In this document: positions 1 through 8,979 of the stretch, in pieces
How positions within the stretch are numbered: the stretch's first letter is position 1
How the letters are laid out: each line of letters begins with the position of its first letter
NCBI GenBank assembly: GCA_003240755.1
Contig: QFNF01000030.1
Coordinates: 1-39,957, forward strand
Direction of reading: 5' to 3'
From: Sphingomonas hengshuiensis
GTDB lineage: Bacteria; Pseudomonadota; Alphaproteobacteria; Sphingomonadales; Sphingomonadaceae
Length of the DNA: 39,957 nucleotides
Program-made: the position numbers and the translations under genes
Notes under the pieces: model-generated
What the model was told of the DNA's origin: nothing
Database searches by the model: none
The model's input: only the letters and a program-made list of their open reading frames with translations

Positions 1-269
1 TCCGACGGGACCACGCCGACCACCGCCTCGCCGGGATAGCGTTCCAGCAGTTCGACGACATGCGCATTGGTGACGATCCGGCCGGCCGCGACCGCGAAGC
101 CGGTGCCGTGTTCGACATCGACCATCTCGCCATCGACGGTCGCGATCACCACCACCCGCACCACGCCGCGCGCCGCCGCCGACACGTCGTCGGCCCGCGC
201 CGGTGCGGCGAACACCAGCAGCGCGGCGAGCGCCGCCAGCCAGCAGGTCAGCAATCGCATGATCGGCAT
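1..269 (-). CDS. Exported trypsin-like serine protease, N-terminal part (runs off the window)
   Basis: The reading frame runs off the left edge, so only about the first 90 residues are visible. It begins with a short basic stretch and a Leu/Ala-rich hydrophobic segment ending in APARA, a signal peptide for export to the periplasm. The mature part holds GTGFAV followed by GRIVTNAHVV, the pattern around the catalytic histidine in trypsin/DegP-like proteases (family S1C). The Asp and Ser of the triad would lie outside the window, so activity cannot be judged. In-frame ATGs lie at 284, 269 and 260; I chose 269 because AAGGA sits just upstream of it. It lies downstream of the zincin gene on the same strand, about 106 bases away, so the two may be cotranscribed. 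A PDZ-containing HtrA-type protein is possible but unseen. Confidence 0.8.
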   Translation of the reverse strand, partial: MPIMRLLTCWLAALAALLVFAAPARADDVSAAARGVVRVVVIATVDGEMVDVEHGTGFAVAAGRIVTNAHVVELLERYPGEAVVGVVPS

Positions 270-375
270 ACCGTCCTTCCCCATGACGCCGCCGTTTCGG
301 GCAAAGCGGCGCGCGGGGCAAGGGGGTGTGGGCGGGAACCGCAAAACGCGAAGCGGCGCGATTGCGGGTACCCGC

Positions 376-1887
376 TCAGGCGTCGTCCTCGCCCTGCTGC
401 GCCTTCGATCCGCCCCGCCAGCGGGCGAGCGCCGCCGCCGCGCCATCGCGATCGATGATCGCGATCAGTTCGGCGGCGAACGCGGCGGTGGCCCCGCCAT
501 GCGGCGCATAGGCGACCGGCCCCAGGACACGCCTCGCTTCGGCTGCCCGATCGGTTTCCAGCAGCACCCGCGCCGCCTCCATCCGCAACCCCCGGTCCTG
601 TGGCCCCAGCGTATGGGCGCGCAACAGCGCATCGCGCGCATTGTCGTTCGGTTTCTGCCCCGGTATTTTGAAGCTGTCGTAGAACAGCCGCAGCGGTTCG
701 GGATCGTCATTCTCGATCCGGTTGGCGGCGAGGAACGCCTTGCGGATGCCCTTCCACCGGTTCGAATCGGCGTCGCGGGCGGCGCGGGCCTGCGCCATCT
801 GCGCCATGCCCAGATAGACATGGGCATCGACCTGCTTCGCATCGGCGGCGATGGCGCGGCGCGCGGCGGCCTCGGCCGCGGCATAGTTGCCGGCGTCATA
901 TTCCGCCTCGGCCAGCACGACCTGCGCCGCCGGGTCGCCCGGATAGGGGGCGGCGGCGCGCTGGGCGATCGGCAGCAGTTCCAGCGCCTGCTTGCGATTG
1001 ACGCCGCGTTTCGACCGGATACGCGCCGGCATCGTCGCCGCCTCGCCCGGCGTCAACGCCCGCACCGTCACCTTCACCGCCGGCACCATCGCTTTGGGCA
1101 ATATCGAATAGCGCAGCCCGGTGCGGGCGTAGCGCGACATGTCGCGATCGAGCGCGCGCAGGTCGCCGAACGCGGCAGCCGCCCTTGCCGCCGGTTCGCC
1201 GGCGGCGACCGCCGTCATGAACCTGTCGATCTGTCCCCGCCGCGCCGGGTCGACCAGCAGCATGTGCGTCAGCAGCCAGCCGCCGGCATAGAGCGCGGGA
1301 CGTTCCACCTTGTCGGGATTGCCGGTCAGCAGCGTGCTGGCCGATACCGGCAGGCCGTTCGCGAACTCGCGCGCGCGGTACATCGGCACGCGCGCGATTT
1401 CGATCGATCCGTCGTCGCGGAAGCGGGTGGGGGCGAAGAATTCGGCGAACCCTTCGACATACCATGCGGGGAACGCGGCCTCGGCCCAGTTCGACAGCAT
1501 GAAATGATGGGTATATTCGTGGAACAGCACCTCTTCGGGATTGATGCCGGTGCCCGAACCGCTTTTCGGCACGAACGCCACCGATCCACCGGCACGCGGG
1601 ATATAGAATCCCGCGACGTTGCTCGACCGGGCCAGCCGGGCGATGCTGCTGATGTCGCCAGTGCGATAGACCACGACCCGGTTAGGCGGCGCGATCGGCG
1701 TCGCCGGTATCTTCGTCAGTAACCGCAGCGTCGCATCGAACCGTTCGAGCCGTTCGGCGAAACGCGCGACATCGTCGGCGCGGTCGTCGGAATAGACGAT
1801 GAAATGGTCCGAGCGCGCCTCATGCCATTCTGCCTGCGCCGCGACCGGCCACAGGGCCATCAACGCTGCCAACACCGTGCGAATCAT
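376..1887 (-). CDS. Exported HExxH zinc metalloprotease-like protein with C-terminal helical repeats
   Basis: A protein of 503 residues beginning with a signal peptide (MIRTVLAALMALWPVAAQA). H123-E-Y-T-H127 is a classical zincin HExxH motif. EGFAEFF follows about 20 residues later, and E145 or E149 is a good candidate third zinc ligand, as in gluzincins. The half after about residue 270 is Ala/Arg-rich and helical, with TPR-like spacing (for example around AAQVVLAEAEYDAGNYAAAE). By family logic it would be a periplasmic or surface peptidase, but the substrate is unknown. GGGGGG lies a few bases before the ATG as a ribosome binding site. Sphingomonads carry many annotated hypothetical proteins of this sort; the metalloprotease call rests on the motif and is not proven. 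Confidence 0.85.
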   Translation of the reverse strand: MIRTVLAALMALWPVAAQAEWHEARSDHFIVYSDDRADDVARFAERLERFDATLRLLTKIPATPIAPPNRVVVYRTGDISSIARLARSSNVAGFYIPRAGGSVAFVPKSGSGTGINPEEVLFHEYTHHFMLSNWAEAAFPAWYVEGFAEFFAPTRFRDDGSIEIARVPMYRAREFANGLPVSASTLLTGNPDKVERPALYAGGWLLTHMLLVDPARRGQIDRFMTAVAAGEPAARAAAAFGDLRALDRDMSRYARTGLRYSILPKAMVPAVKVTVRALTPGEAATMPARIRSKRGVNRKQALELLPIAQRAAAPYPGDPAAQVVLAEAEYDAGNYAAAEAAARRAIAADAKQVDAHVYLGMAQMAQARAARDADSNRWKGIRKAFLAANRIENDDPEPLRLFYDSFKIPGQKPNDNARDALLRAHTLGPQDRGLRMEAARVLLETDRAAEARRVLGPVAYAPHGGATAAFAAELIAIIDRDGAAAALARWRGGSKAQQGEDDA

Positions 1888-1938
1888 GCGCGACCCCCCA
1901 CTGCCCGGACAGGGTTTACGGCGCGGTGCCGGTGCGGG

Positions 1939-4140
1939 CTAGACGAAGCTGTACGGATCGACGTCGACCGCCACGCGGACCTTCGTTCCCCATTCGACGG
2001 CGGCCAGCCAGTCGCGGATCACGTCCTGCACGTCGAGCGCGCGGGTGGCGTGGACCAGCAGGCGGAAGCGGTGCCGCCCGCGCAGCATGGCGAGCGGGGC
2101 GGGGGCGGGGCCATAGACGTGGCAGCCATCGACCTGCGGCGCGGCGCGGCCGATCGCGCGCGCGGTCGCCTCCGCCGCCTGCCGGTCCTCCGACGACACG
2201 ATGATCGCGGCATAGCGGCCGAACGGCGGCACCTCCGCCTCGCGCCGCGCCTCGGTTTCCGCCGCATAGAAGCTGTCGGCATCGCCCGAGACCAGCGCCT
2301 GCATGACGGGGGCGTTCGGCTGGGTCGTCTGGATATAGACATGGCCGGGCCTGGTGCCGCGCCCCGCCCGCCCGGCGACCTGCGCGATCTGCTGGAAGGT
2401 GCGTTCCGACGCGCGCAGGTCGCCGCCCTGCAGCCCCAGATCGGCATCGATCACCCCGACGCAGGTCAGGTTGGGAAAATGATAGCCCTTCGTCACCAGT
2501 TGCGTCCCGACGACGATGTCGATGTCGCCCGCCTCCATCCGCCCGACGAACTCCGCCGCCCTTGCCGGGGACCAGATGGTGTCCGACGTGACGATCGCGA
2601 TCCTGGCGGTCGGCCACAGCGCCGCCGCCTCGTCGGCGATGCGCTCCACGCCGGGGCCGCAGGCGACCAGCGCATCCTCCGCGTGGCATTCGGGGCAGGC
2701 GCGCGGGGTCGGGACGACATGGCCGCAATGGTGGCACGACAGGCGGTGGATCAGCCGGTGCTCGACCATCCATGCGGTGCAGTTCGGGCATTGGAACCGA
2801 TGCCCGCACGACCGGCACAGCGTCAGCGGCGCATAGCCGCGCCGGTTGAGGAACAGCAGCGCCTGTTCGCGGCGTCCCAGCGTCTCGTCGATCGCCTTGA
2901 CCAGCGGCGCGGCGATCCAGCGCCCCCGTTCGGGCGGCTGTTCGATCAGGTCGATCGGTTCGATCGTGGGCAGTTGCGCCTTGCCATAGCGTCCGGGGAG
3001 CCTGACCTCGGTATAGCGGCCCTGCGCCACCTGTTGCCGGGTTTCGATCGCCGGGGTCGCGCTGGCGAGGATGACCGCGCATTTCTCGAACAGGGCGCGC
3101 ATCACCGCCACGTCGCGGGCGTGATAATGCACCCCCTCTTCCTGCTTGAAGCTGGTCTCGTGCGCCTCGTCCACGACGATCAGCCCGAGATCGGCATAGG
3201 GCAGGAACAGCGCGGATCGCGCGCCGACCACGACCTTCGCCTGGCCCGACGCGATCGCCCGCCATGCCCGGCGGCGCTGGGTGCTGCGCAGGTCGCTGTG
3301 CCACGGCACCGGCTCGCAGCCGAACCGGGCGGTGAAGCGTTTGAGGAACGGTTCGGTCAGCGCGATCTCGGGCAGCAGCACCAGCACCTGCCGCCCCTGC
3401 CGGATCGCCGCCGCGACGGCTTCGAAATAGACCTCGGTCTTGCCCGACCCGGTGACGCCGTCGAGCAGGAAGGGGTGGAAACTGCGGGCATCGACCGCCT
3501 GCGTCAGCCGGTCCGCCGCCGCCTGCTGGTCGTCGGAGAGGGCGGGTCGATGATGGTCGGGATCGGGCACCGGATAGGGCTGGTCGATATCGACCGACAC
3601 CGCCTCGATCGCGCCGAGCTTCACCAGCCCCCGGATCACCGCGTCGGACACATCGGCGATCATGGCGAGTTCGCGCACCAGCCCGCGCCGCTCGCCGATC
3701 CGCTCCAGCGCCTGTGCACGCTGCGGCGTCATCCGGTCGGGCACCATGCCGGTCGCGCGATATTCGATGGCGAGCTTCGCCCCCTCCAGCGCCGCATTGG
3801 AGGCAAGGCACATGCGCAGCACCGATGCCGGCGCCGCCAGATAATAGCCCGCCGTCCATTCCACCAGCCGGCGCAGGGGAGCGGCGATCGGCGGAACGTC
3901 GGCGACCCCGAGCAGCGGGCGCAGCCGGTTGTCGCCGACCTCCTCTGCCGCCAGCCGTTCGGCGTCCCACACCACGCCCAGCAACTGCCGGGGGCCGAGC
4001 GGGGCGGTGACGATCGAGCCCGGCTCGACCGCAAGCCCATGCGGCACACGGTAGTCGAGCGGCCCGAGCGCGGCATTGAGCAGGAGGACGCGGGCGCGGG
4101 ACATCGGCAGGTAGATAGGATGGGCGGTCGCTGCCGTCAT
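1939..4140 (-). CDS. priA: Primosomal protein N' (replication restart helicase PriA)
   Basis: PriA is the 3'-5' superfamily 2 DNA helicase that recognises stalled forks and reloads the replisome. The 733-residue protein matches the family's usual length. Visible elements in order: an N-terminal DNA-binding domain (LNAALGPLDYRVP), Walker A GVTGSGKT at 228-235, the DEAH box at 324-327, and eight cysteines in paired zinc-binding clusters (442/445, 451/454, 469/472, 482/485). After these come helicase motifs V and VI (GTQLVTKGYHFPNL and QVAGRAGRG). AAGGAG lies four bases before the ATG at 4140 and favours this start over the internal ATG at 4104, although many homologues start near the latter. 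The gene ends about 50 bases upstream of the zincin gene on the same strand. It is a housekeeping gene with nothing missing. Confidence 0.97.
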   Translation of the reverse strand: MTAATAHPIYLPMSRARVLLLNAALGPLDYRVPHGLAVEPGSIVTAPLGPRQLLGVVWDAERLAAEEVGDNRLRPLLGVADVPPIAAPLRRLVEWTAGYYLAAPASVLRMCLASNAALEGAKLAIEYRATGMVPDRMTPQRAQALERIGERRGLVRELAMIADVSDAVIRGLVKLGAIEAVSVDIDQPYPVPDPDHHRPALSDDQQAAADRLTQAVDARSFHPFLLDGVTGSGKTEVYFEAVAAAIRQGRQVLVLLPEIALTEPFLKRFTARFGCEPVPWHSDLRSTQRRRAWRAIASGQAKVVVGARSALFLPYADLGLIVVDEAHETSFKQEEGVHYHARDVAVMRALFEKCAVILASATPAIETRQQVAQGRYTEVRLPGRYGKAQLPTIEPIDLIEQPPERGRWIAAPLVKAIDETLGRREQALLFLNRRGYAPLTLCRSCGHRFQCPNCTAWMVEHRLIHRLSCHHCGHVVPTPRACPECHAEDALVACGPGVERIADEAAALWPTARIAIVTSDTIWSPARAAEFVGRMEAGDIDIVVGTQLVTKGYHFPNLTCVGVIDADLGLQGGDLRASERTFQQIAQVAGRAGRGTRPGHVYIQTTQPNAPVMQALVSGDADSFYAAETEARREAEVPPFGRYAAIIVSSEDRQAAEATARAIGRAAPQVDGCHVYGPAPAPLAMLRGRHRFRLLVHATRALDVQDVIRDWLAAVEWGTKVRVAVDVDPYSFV

Positions 4141-4198
4141 CCCGCTCCTTTTTTGTCATCGCGACCTGCGCCGTGATGACGAAGGTGGCGAACCCCAT

Positions 4199-4287
4199 CG
4201 TCATTCCCGCGCAGGCGGGGACGACGACCTGATTACCGGCTTGCGTGATTGCGCCTTGCGTGGGTCCCCGCCTGCGCGGGGACGACG
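4199..4287. repeat. REP-like inverted pair in the priA/TonB receptor gap
   Basis: Two copies of a palindromic unit with core CCCGCGCAGGCGGGGAC face each other about 40 bases apart (4207-4223 and 4265-4281). Each ends in a CGTC or ACGACG tag on its outer side. Each unit folds on itself and the two can pair with one another. The arrangement resembles the paired REP or BIME elements common in sphingomonad intergenic regions. It lies downstream of no gene stop, between the priA start and the end of the TonB receptor gene (plus-strand order). Related units occur at 20336-20431 and 22552-22647. Confidence 0.75.
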
Positions 4288-4319
4288 AAGAACGTGCAAC
4301 AGTCCGCGCGAACGCCCGC

Positions 4320-6449
4320 TTACAGCGCCAGTCGCGCCGTCACCCGCACATCCCGGCCGGCCAGCGGGGCGAAGTCCTTCAGGAAACTCGCATGCCGCCG
4401 CGCCTCGACGTCGAAGAGGTTGTTCGCCGACACCATCAGCGTCGTCCGGCTGTCGCGCCCGAACGGCCGCAGCGATACCGATGCGTTGACCATCGTATAG
4501 GCCGGGGTAGTCGTTTCCAGATCGGCGACGCGGTTCTGGCGGGTCACATGCTCGACCTCGCCGCGCACCTGCACCATCTGCCCCTGCGCCTCGATCCCGC
4601 CCAGCACGCGCAGCGGCGGGATGCGCGGGGCGGGGCCGCGATCGACGATCGTCGCGCGGGTATAGTCGGCAAGGCCATCGAGGTTGATCGCCGTCCCGCC
4701 GAAGCTGGCGACGCGGGCCGATGCCTCGGCCTCGAACCCCCACAGCCGGGCATCAGCCTGCTGGTACTGGAACACCGGCAGATGATCTTCCTCCTCGCCG
4801 GTCGGGTTCTCGTAGATGAAGTTGCGGAACCAGTTGTGATAGGCCGACAGTCCGAAGCGGTAGCCGTCGCCCGATCCCTTCAGCGTCGCTTCCAGCCCGT
4901 CGCTGATTTCCTTGACGAAGCCCGGATTGCCGATCTCGAACGCCTGGGTGCCGGCATGCGGACCGTCGGCGAACAGTTCCTCGGCCGACGGCGCGCGTTC
5001 GGTATGGCTGGCGTTGATGCCGAAGCGGACATTGCCGAGCAGGCCGACGCTGCCGCCGAGCGAGCCCGAGAAGCTGTTGAAGCGGCGCCGGATATCGTCG
5101 TTGCCGAGGTCCGCGTCGGCGGCGGCGCGGGCGGTGGTATATTCATACCGCCCGCCTGCTTCGGCCCGGAACGCGCCCAGATCGAACGACTGGAGCGTGA
5201 ACAGGCCGAACTGCTGCGTCTCGCTCTTCGGAATGAATTTTTCCTCGCCGACGATGTTCAGGTCGCGGATGAACATCTGTCCGCCGAACGCCCCGCGCCA
5301 TGCGCCGCGTGCCGCCTGCACCGCCTCGACCCGCGCTTCCAGCCCGCGATTGTAGAAGCTGGTGCCGATCTCGCCGGTATCCTCGATCTCGTCATGCCGA
5401 TAATCGGCGAAGCCGCCGCGCAGCCGCAGCTTTTCGACGAAGCCGTCGCCGGTGGCGACCTCCGCCCGCATGTCGGCGCGGGTCTGGCGGACGTGCAGCG
5501 TCACCTGTTCGTGGCTGTGGCCATGCTCCTCCCCATCCCCATGGCCGTGATCGTCCTCGCCTTCATGGTCGTGCTCGGCGACATCGAAGCGCTCGGGCAC
5601 GCCGTAGCGATTGTCGAGATGGCTGACCGAAAAGCCGAGATTGCCGGTGTCGGTCACGATCGCCGCGCCGCCCGCGACCTCCCACATCCTCGACTGCGAA
5701 TTGGGCAGCCGCCCGCGCAGGTCGGCCAGCTCGCGAACCTCCGCCTCGTCGTTTGCCGCCGCCTGCGCGCGCAAGGGGCGCGACAGCAGATAGCCGCCGG
5801 TGCGCAGGTCGTCGGTCTGGCCGAAGGTGCCGTCGAGGTGGAACACGACCTTGTCCGTCACCGGCACGTCGACCGCGGCCGAAGCGCTGCGCTCGTTCGC
5901 GGCCGAGCCATAGGTGCCGAGCGCGTCGACATGGATCGGTTCGTCGGGCACGCGGCGCGGGATGCGGCTGTCGATGACGTTGACCACGCCGCCGATCGCC
6001 GACGAGCCGAACAGCAACGCCGCCGGCCCGCGCAGCACCTCGATCCGGTCGGCGGTCAGCGGATTGATCGCGACCGCATGGTCGACCGAGGTGTTCGACA
6101 CGTCGAAGCTGCCGATGCCATCGGTCAGCACGCGCACCCGTTCGCCCTGCAGCCCGCGCAGCACCGGACGCGACGCGTTGGGGCCGAAGCTGGTGGCCGA
6201 TACGCCGGGCTGGCGCGCCAGCGTCTCGCCGATCGTCGGGCGCAGTTCGCGGGTCAGTTCCTCGCCGCTCAGCACGCTGGTGCCCGACAGCACGTCGGCC
6301 TGGTTGCGCTGATAGGGGGCGGTGACGATGATCTCCGCCGGGGCATCGCGGTGATACTCGTCCCCCGCCGGGGCCGGAGCGGTCTGGGCATGGGCGGCGG
6401 CGGGCAGGATCAGGGCGGTGCTCGACAGCCACAGGGCGGGACGGAACAT
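4320..6449 (-). CDS. TonB-dependent outer-membrane receptor with His-rich loop, probable zinc uptake (ZnuD-like)
   Basis: A 709-residue protein with a signal peptide ending near AHAQ and a TonB-box-like segment (EIIVTAPY). The plug domain spans about 55-160 and includes RPVLRGLQGERVRVLTDG and GPAALLFGSSAIGG. The rest is a beta-barrel that ends VTARLAL, with a hydrophobic last residue. Residues about 292-314 are packed with His, Asp, Glu and Gly (genomic 5508-5576). This type of loop is known from ZnuD and related zinc receptors, where it captures the metal. I infer zinc, or possibly nickel or cobalt, as substrate. The start at 6449 gives a clean signal peptide and has TGGAG nine bases upstream; an earlier in-frame ATG at 6611 adds 54 non-signal residues. 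The gene diverges from the IclR regulator. Confidence 0.92.
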   Translation of the reverse strand: MFRPALWLSSTALILPAAAHAQTAPAPAGDEYHRDAPAEIIVTAPYQRNQADVLSGTSVLSGEELTRELRPTIGETLARQPGVSATSFGPNASRPVLRGLQGERVRVLTDGIGSFDVSNTSVDHAVAINPLTADRIEVLRGPAALLFGSSAIGGVVNVIDSRIPRRVPDEPIHVDALGTYGSAANERSASAAVDVPVTDKVVFHLDGTFGQTDDLRTGGYLLSRPLRAQAAANDEAEVRELADLRGRLPNSQSRMWEVAGGAAIVTDTGNLGFSVSHLDNRYGVPERFDVAEHDHEGEDDHGHGDGEEHGHSHEQVTLHVRQTRADMRAEVATGDGFVEKLRLRGGFADYRHDEIEDTGEIGTSFYNRGLEARVEAVQAARGAWRGAFGGQMFIRDLNIVGEEKFIPKSETQQFGLFTLQSFDLGAFRAEAGGRYEYTTARAAADADLGNDDIRRRFNSFSGSLGGSVGLLGNVRFGINASHTERAPSAEELFADGPHAGTQAFEIGNPGFVKEISDGLEATLKGSGDGYRFGLSAYHNWFRNFIYENPTGEEEDHLPVFQYQQADARLWGFEAEASARVASFGGTAINLDGLADYTRATIVDRGPAPRIPPLRVLGGIEAQGQMVQVRGEVEHVTRQNRVADLETTTPAYTMVNASVSLRPFGRDSRTTLMVSANNLFDVEARRHASFLKDFAPLAGRDVRVTARLAL

Positions 6450-6480
6450 TGCAAGGAACTCCAGATTGCACAGACCCCCG

Positions 6481-6525
6481 GCGATTAACGCAAGATGATA
6501 CAACATACCACTATTTTGTGCGTTG
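6481..6525 (-). promoter_or_regulatory. Candidate promoter and dyad upstream of the TonB receptor gene
   Basis: An AT-rich island stands out in otherwise very GC-rich DNA. On the minus strand it contains TATCAT (6500-6495), a five-of-six match to TATAAT, but no good -35 at the usual distance. The same bases lie in an imperfect dyad, ATGATACAACAT (6495-6506), the sort of place where a metal repressor such as Zur could bind. The promoter role is inferred from position. The Zur idea is speculative because the dyad is weak. Confidence 0.3.
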
Positions 6526-6609
6526 CAGCGCCCCCGGCCGGCGGATGGCCGTCCCGGCGGCGCGCGCCATCGCCTTGCGTGTCCGCGCTTTTCCGGCAAA
6601 TGTCGCCGC

Positions 6610-7422
6610 ATGACCAGTCACGACCCCGCGCCCGCCGAAGCCCCGGAGGCCGACACCGCCGACGACCGCCGCTATCGCGCGCCGGCGCTCGAAAAGGGGC
6701 TCGATATCCTCGAACTGCTCGCCGGCGTCGCCACGCCGCTGACGCTGACGCAGATCGTGCAGCGGCTCGGGCGGTCGCACGGCGAACTGTTCCGCATGGT
6801 ACAGGTCCTCGAATATCGCGGCTATCTGACGACCGAGGCGGGGGGCGAGGGCTATACGCTCAGCGACCGGCTGTTCTCGCTGGGGATGAACCAGCCGCGC
6901 ACCCGCTATCTGATCGAGGTCGCGCTGCCCGAGATGCGGCGGCTGGCGCAGGAGACCGGGCAGTCGTGCCATGTCGCGGTCCATACCATGGGCGACATGG
7001 CGGTGATCGCGCGGATGGAATCGGCCGAACAGCTCGGCTTCTCGGTCCGCGTCGGCTATCGCCGGCCGCTGTTGCAGGCGGCATCGGGGGTCGTCCTCTA
7101 CGCCTTCCAGCCCGCCGATGTCCGCGCGCGGTGGGAAAAGCTGCTCGATCCGGTGCCGAGCGCCGACGCGCTCGCCGCATTCCGCGCCCATGCCGAGGAA
7201 GTGGCCGCCAGCGGCATCGAACGCACCGCCAGCCGGTTCGTCAGCGGCGTGACCGACCTGTCCGCGCCGATCCTGCGCGGCGGCGCGGCGGCGGCGGCGC
7301 TGACCATGCCCTATCTGTCGAAACTGGCCGAAGCCGACGCGATCGACACGGCCGCCATCGCGGTACGGGCGGCGGCGGCGCGCATTTCGGAACAACTGGT
7401 GGACGACGACCATCATCTGTGA
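6610..7422 (+). CDS. IclR-family transcriptional regulator
   Basis: A protein of 270 residues. The N-terminal winged helix-turn-helix spans about 20-85 (ALEKGLDILELLAG, then LTLTQIVQRLGRSHGELFRMVQVLEYRGYL). The C-terminal IclR effector domain follows, with LPEMRRLAQETGQSCHVAVH and the conserved hydrophobic pocket region. IclR proteins usually sense a small organic acid or sugar acid and control a neighbouring catabolic operon. The next gene downstream, in the same direction 273 bases on, encodes L-fuconate dehydratase, so control of fuconate or related aldonate use is the natural guess. The start at 6610 excludes an upstream extension to 6523 that reads as non-protein sequence. The C-terminus is acidic and His-rich (DDDHHL). 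Confidence 0.93.
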   Translation: MTSHDPAPAEAPEADTADDRRYRAPALEKGLDILELLAGVATPLTLTQIVQRLGRSHGELFRMVQVLEYRGYLTTEAGGEGYTLSDRLFSLGMNQPRTRYLIEVALPEMRRLAQETGQSCHVAVHTMGDMAVIARMESAEQLGFSVRVGYRRPLLQAASGVVLYAFQPADVRARWEKLLDPVPSADALAAFRAHAEEVAASGIERTASRFVSGVTDLSAPILRGGAAAAALTMPYLSKLAEADAIDTAAIAVRAAAARISEQLVDDDHHL

Positions 7423-7590
7423 AGGGGCTGTCCGGGCCCCGCGCGTCCGCGTACCGCACGGGCGGCGATATCCCGGCATGACCCCGGTCGTCATTCTGCC
7501 GCCGCGATCCGCCGGCGCGCCGATCGACAGCATCGGCCGGGGAGCGTGGGCGGCGGACCCGTTGCGACCGACCGGCCCAATGCTTTCGGG

Positions 7591-7619
7591 TTGCAAGGAA
7601 AAATACGTTCACATATGAA
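7591..7619 (+). promoter_or_regulatory. Candidate promoter and TTCA-N4-TGAA dyad for the fuconate dehydratase gene
   Basis: TTGCAA (7591-7596) and TATGAA (7614-7619) are 17 bases apart, each matching four of six sigma-70 consensus positions. The -10 region overlaps a short inverted repeat, TTCA-CATA-TGAA (7608-7619). IclR proteins commonly bind such dyads at the promoter they control. The site lies 77 bases before the ATG of the dehydratase gene. Confidence 0.4.
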
Positions 7620-7695
7620 AACCGTTCGGCGTCGGTGGTGACGACCGGAACGGGGCGGATCGATCATCATGGGTGGCGCCCCATGGGGGCTGCGC

Positions 7696-8979
7696 ATGAC
7701 GATCATCACCCGGCTATCGGTCCACGACATCCGGTTTCCGACCTCGACCTTTCTCGACGGATCGGACGCGATGAACCCCGAGCCGGACTATTCGGCCGCC
7801 TATTGCATCCTCGAAACCGATACGCCGGGCCTCGAAGGCCATGGCCTGACCTTCACCATCGGGCGCGGCAACGACCTGTGCTGCGCGGCGATCGCGGCGC
7901 TGGCGCCGCTGGTCGAGGGGGTGTCGCTCGACGCCATCCGCAGCGACGGCGCGGGATTCTGGCGGCGGATGACCGGCGATAGCCAGTTGCGCTGGGTCGG
8001 CCCGGAAAAGGGGATTATCCACCTCGCCACCGGTGCGGTCGTCAATGCGGTGTGGGATCTGCTGGCTAAGGCCGCGGGCCTGCCGCTATGGGACTATATC
8101 GCGTCGATGTCGGCCAGCGAGATCGTCGGGCTGATCGATTTTCGCTACATGACCGACTGCATCACTCCCGACGAGGCGGTCGCGCTGCTGGAGGAACGCG
8201 CGCTGGGCAAGGCAGAACGGCGCGCGACGCTGCTGGCGGAGGGCTATCCCGCCTACACCACCTCGCCCGGCTGGCTCGGCTATTCGGACGAGAAGCTGGT
8301 CCGCCTGTGCCGCAAGGCGGTGGCCGACGGCTTTGCCCATATCAAGCTGAAGGTCGGCGGCGATCCCGGGAATGACCGCCGCCGGGTGGCGCTGGCGCGC
8401 GAGACGATCGGGCCGGACATCGACCTGATGATCGACGCCAACCAGGTGTGGGAAGTCGGCGAAGCGATCGCACGGGTCAACGACCTCGCCTTCGCGAAAC
8501 CGCGCTTCATCGAGGAGCCGACCTCGCCCGACGATGTCGAGGGGCACCGCGCGATCCGTGCGGGCGTGAAGCCGGTCCAGGTCGCCACGGGCGAGATGTG
8601 CCAGAACCGGATCGTCTTCAAACAGTTCATCATGCGCCATGCGCTCGACGTGGTGCAGATCGACCCCTGCCGGCTGGGCGGCGTGAACGAGGTGCTGGCG
8701 GTGCTGCTGATGGCGGCCAGGTTCAACCTTGCGGTGTGGCCGCATGCCGGAGGCGTCGGCCTGTGCGAATATGTCCAGCACCTGGCGATGATCGACTATC
8801 TGTGCTTCTCCGGGGTCAAGCACGACCGCGCGGCCGAATTCGTCGATCACCTGCACGAGCATTTCGTCGATCCGTGCATCGTCGAGAACGGCGCATATCG
8901 TGCGCCTGCCCGGCCGGGCTATTCGATCGAGATGAAGCGCGCATCGATGGACGCGCATCGCTGGACGGGCGCGCGCTGA
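7696..8979 (+). CDS. L-fuconate dehydratase (enolase superfamily)
   Basis: This enzyme dehydrates L-fuconate to 2-keto-3-deoxy-L-fuconate in the non-phosphorylating L-fucose pathway. The 427-residue protein opens with HDIRFPTSTFLDGSDAMNPEPDYSAAY, here given as two adjoining parts of a strongly conserved family signature: HDIRFPTSTFLDGSDA and MNPEPDYSAAY. Catalytic features of the mandelate-racemase-like barrel are visible: the KLK pair K217/K219, metal ligands D247, E273 or E274 and E300, then D323 and H350 (WPHAGG). These match the characterised Xanthomonas enzyme offset by one. The ATG at 7696 is preferred over an upstream one at 7669 because homologues start with MTII-like sequence. No other fucose pathway gene is in the window, so the rest of the pathway must be elsewhere. 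Confidence 0.95.
   Translation: MTIITRLSVHDIRFPTSTFLDGSDAMNPEPDYSAAYCILETDTPGLEGHGLTFTIGRGNDLCCAAIAALAPLVEGVSLDAIRSDGAGFWRRMTGDSQLRWVGPEKGIIHLATGAVVNAVWDLLAKAAGLPLWDYIASMSASEIVGLIDFRYMTDCITPDEAVALLEERALGKAERRATLLAEGYPAYTTSPGWLGYSDEKLVRLCRKAVADGFAHIKLKVGGDPGNDRRRVALARETIGPDIDLMIDANQVWEVGEAIARVNDLAFAKPRFIEEPTSPDDVEGHRAIRAGVKPVQVATGEMCQNRIVFKQFIMRHALDVVQIDPCRLGGVNEVLAVLLMAARFNLAVWPHAGGVGLCEYVQHLAMIDYLCFSGVKHDRAAEFVDHLHEHFVDPCIVENGAYRAPARPGYSIEMKRASMDAHRWTGAR

Noticed and set aside
4102..4104. Internal ATG as the priA start
   Set aside because: Homologues often begin near here, but a strong AAGGAG precedes the ATG at 4140 and none precedes 4104.
1804..6488. Two long plus-strand frames opposite priA and the TonB receptor
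   Set aside because: Same reason: the sense genes have complete catalytic motifs and the antisense products have none.
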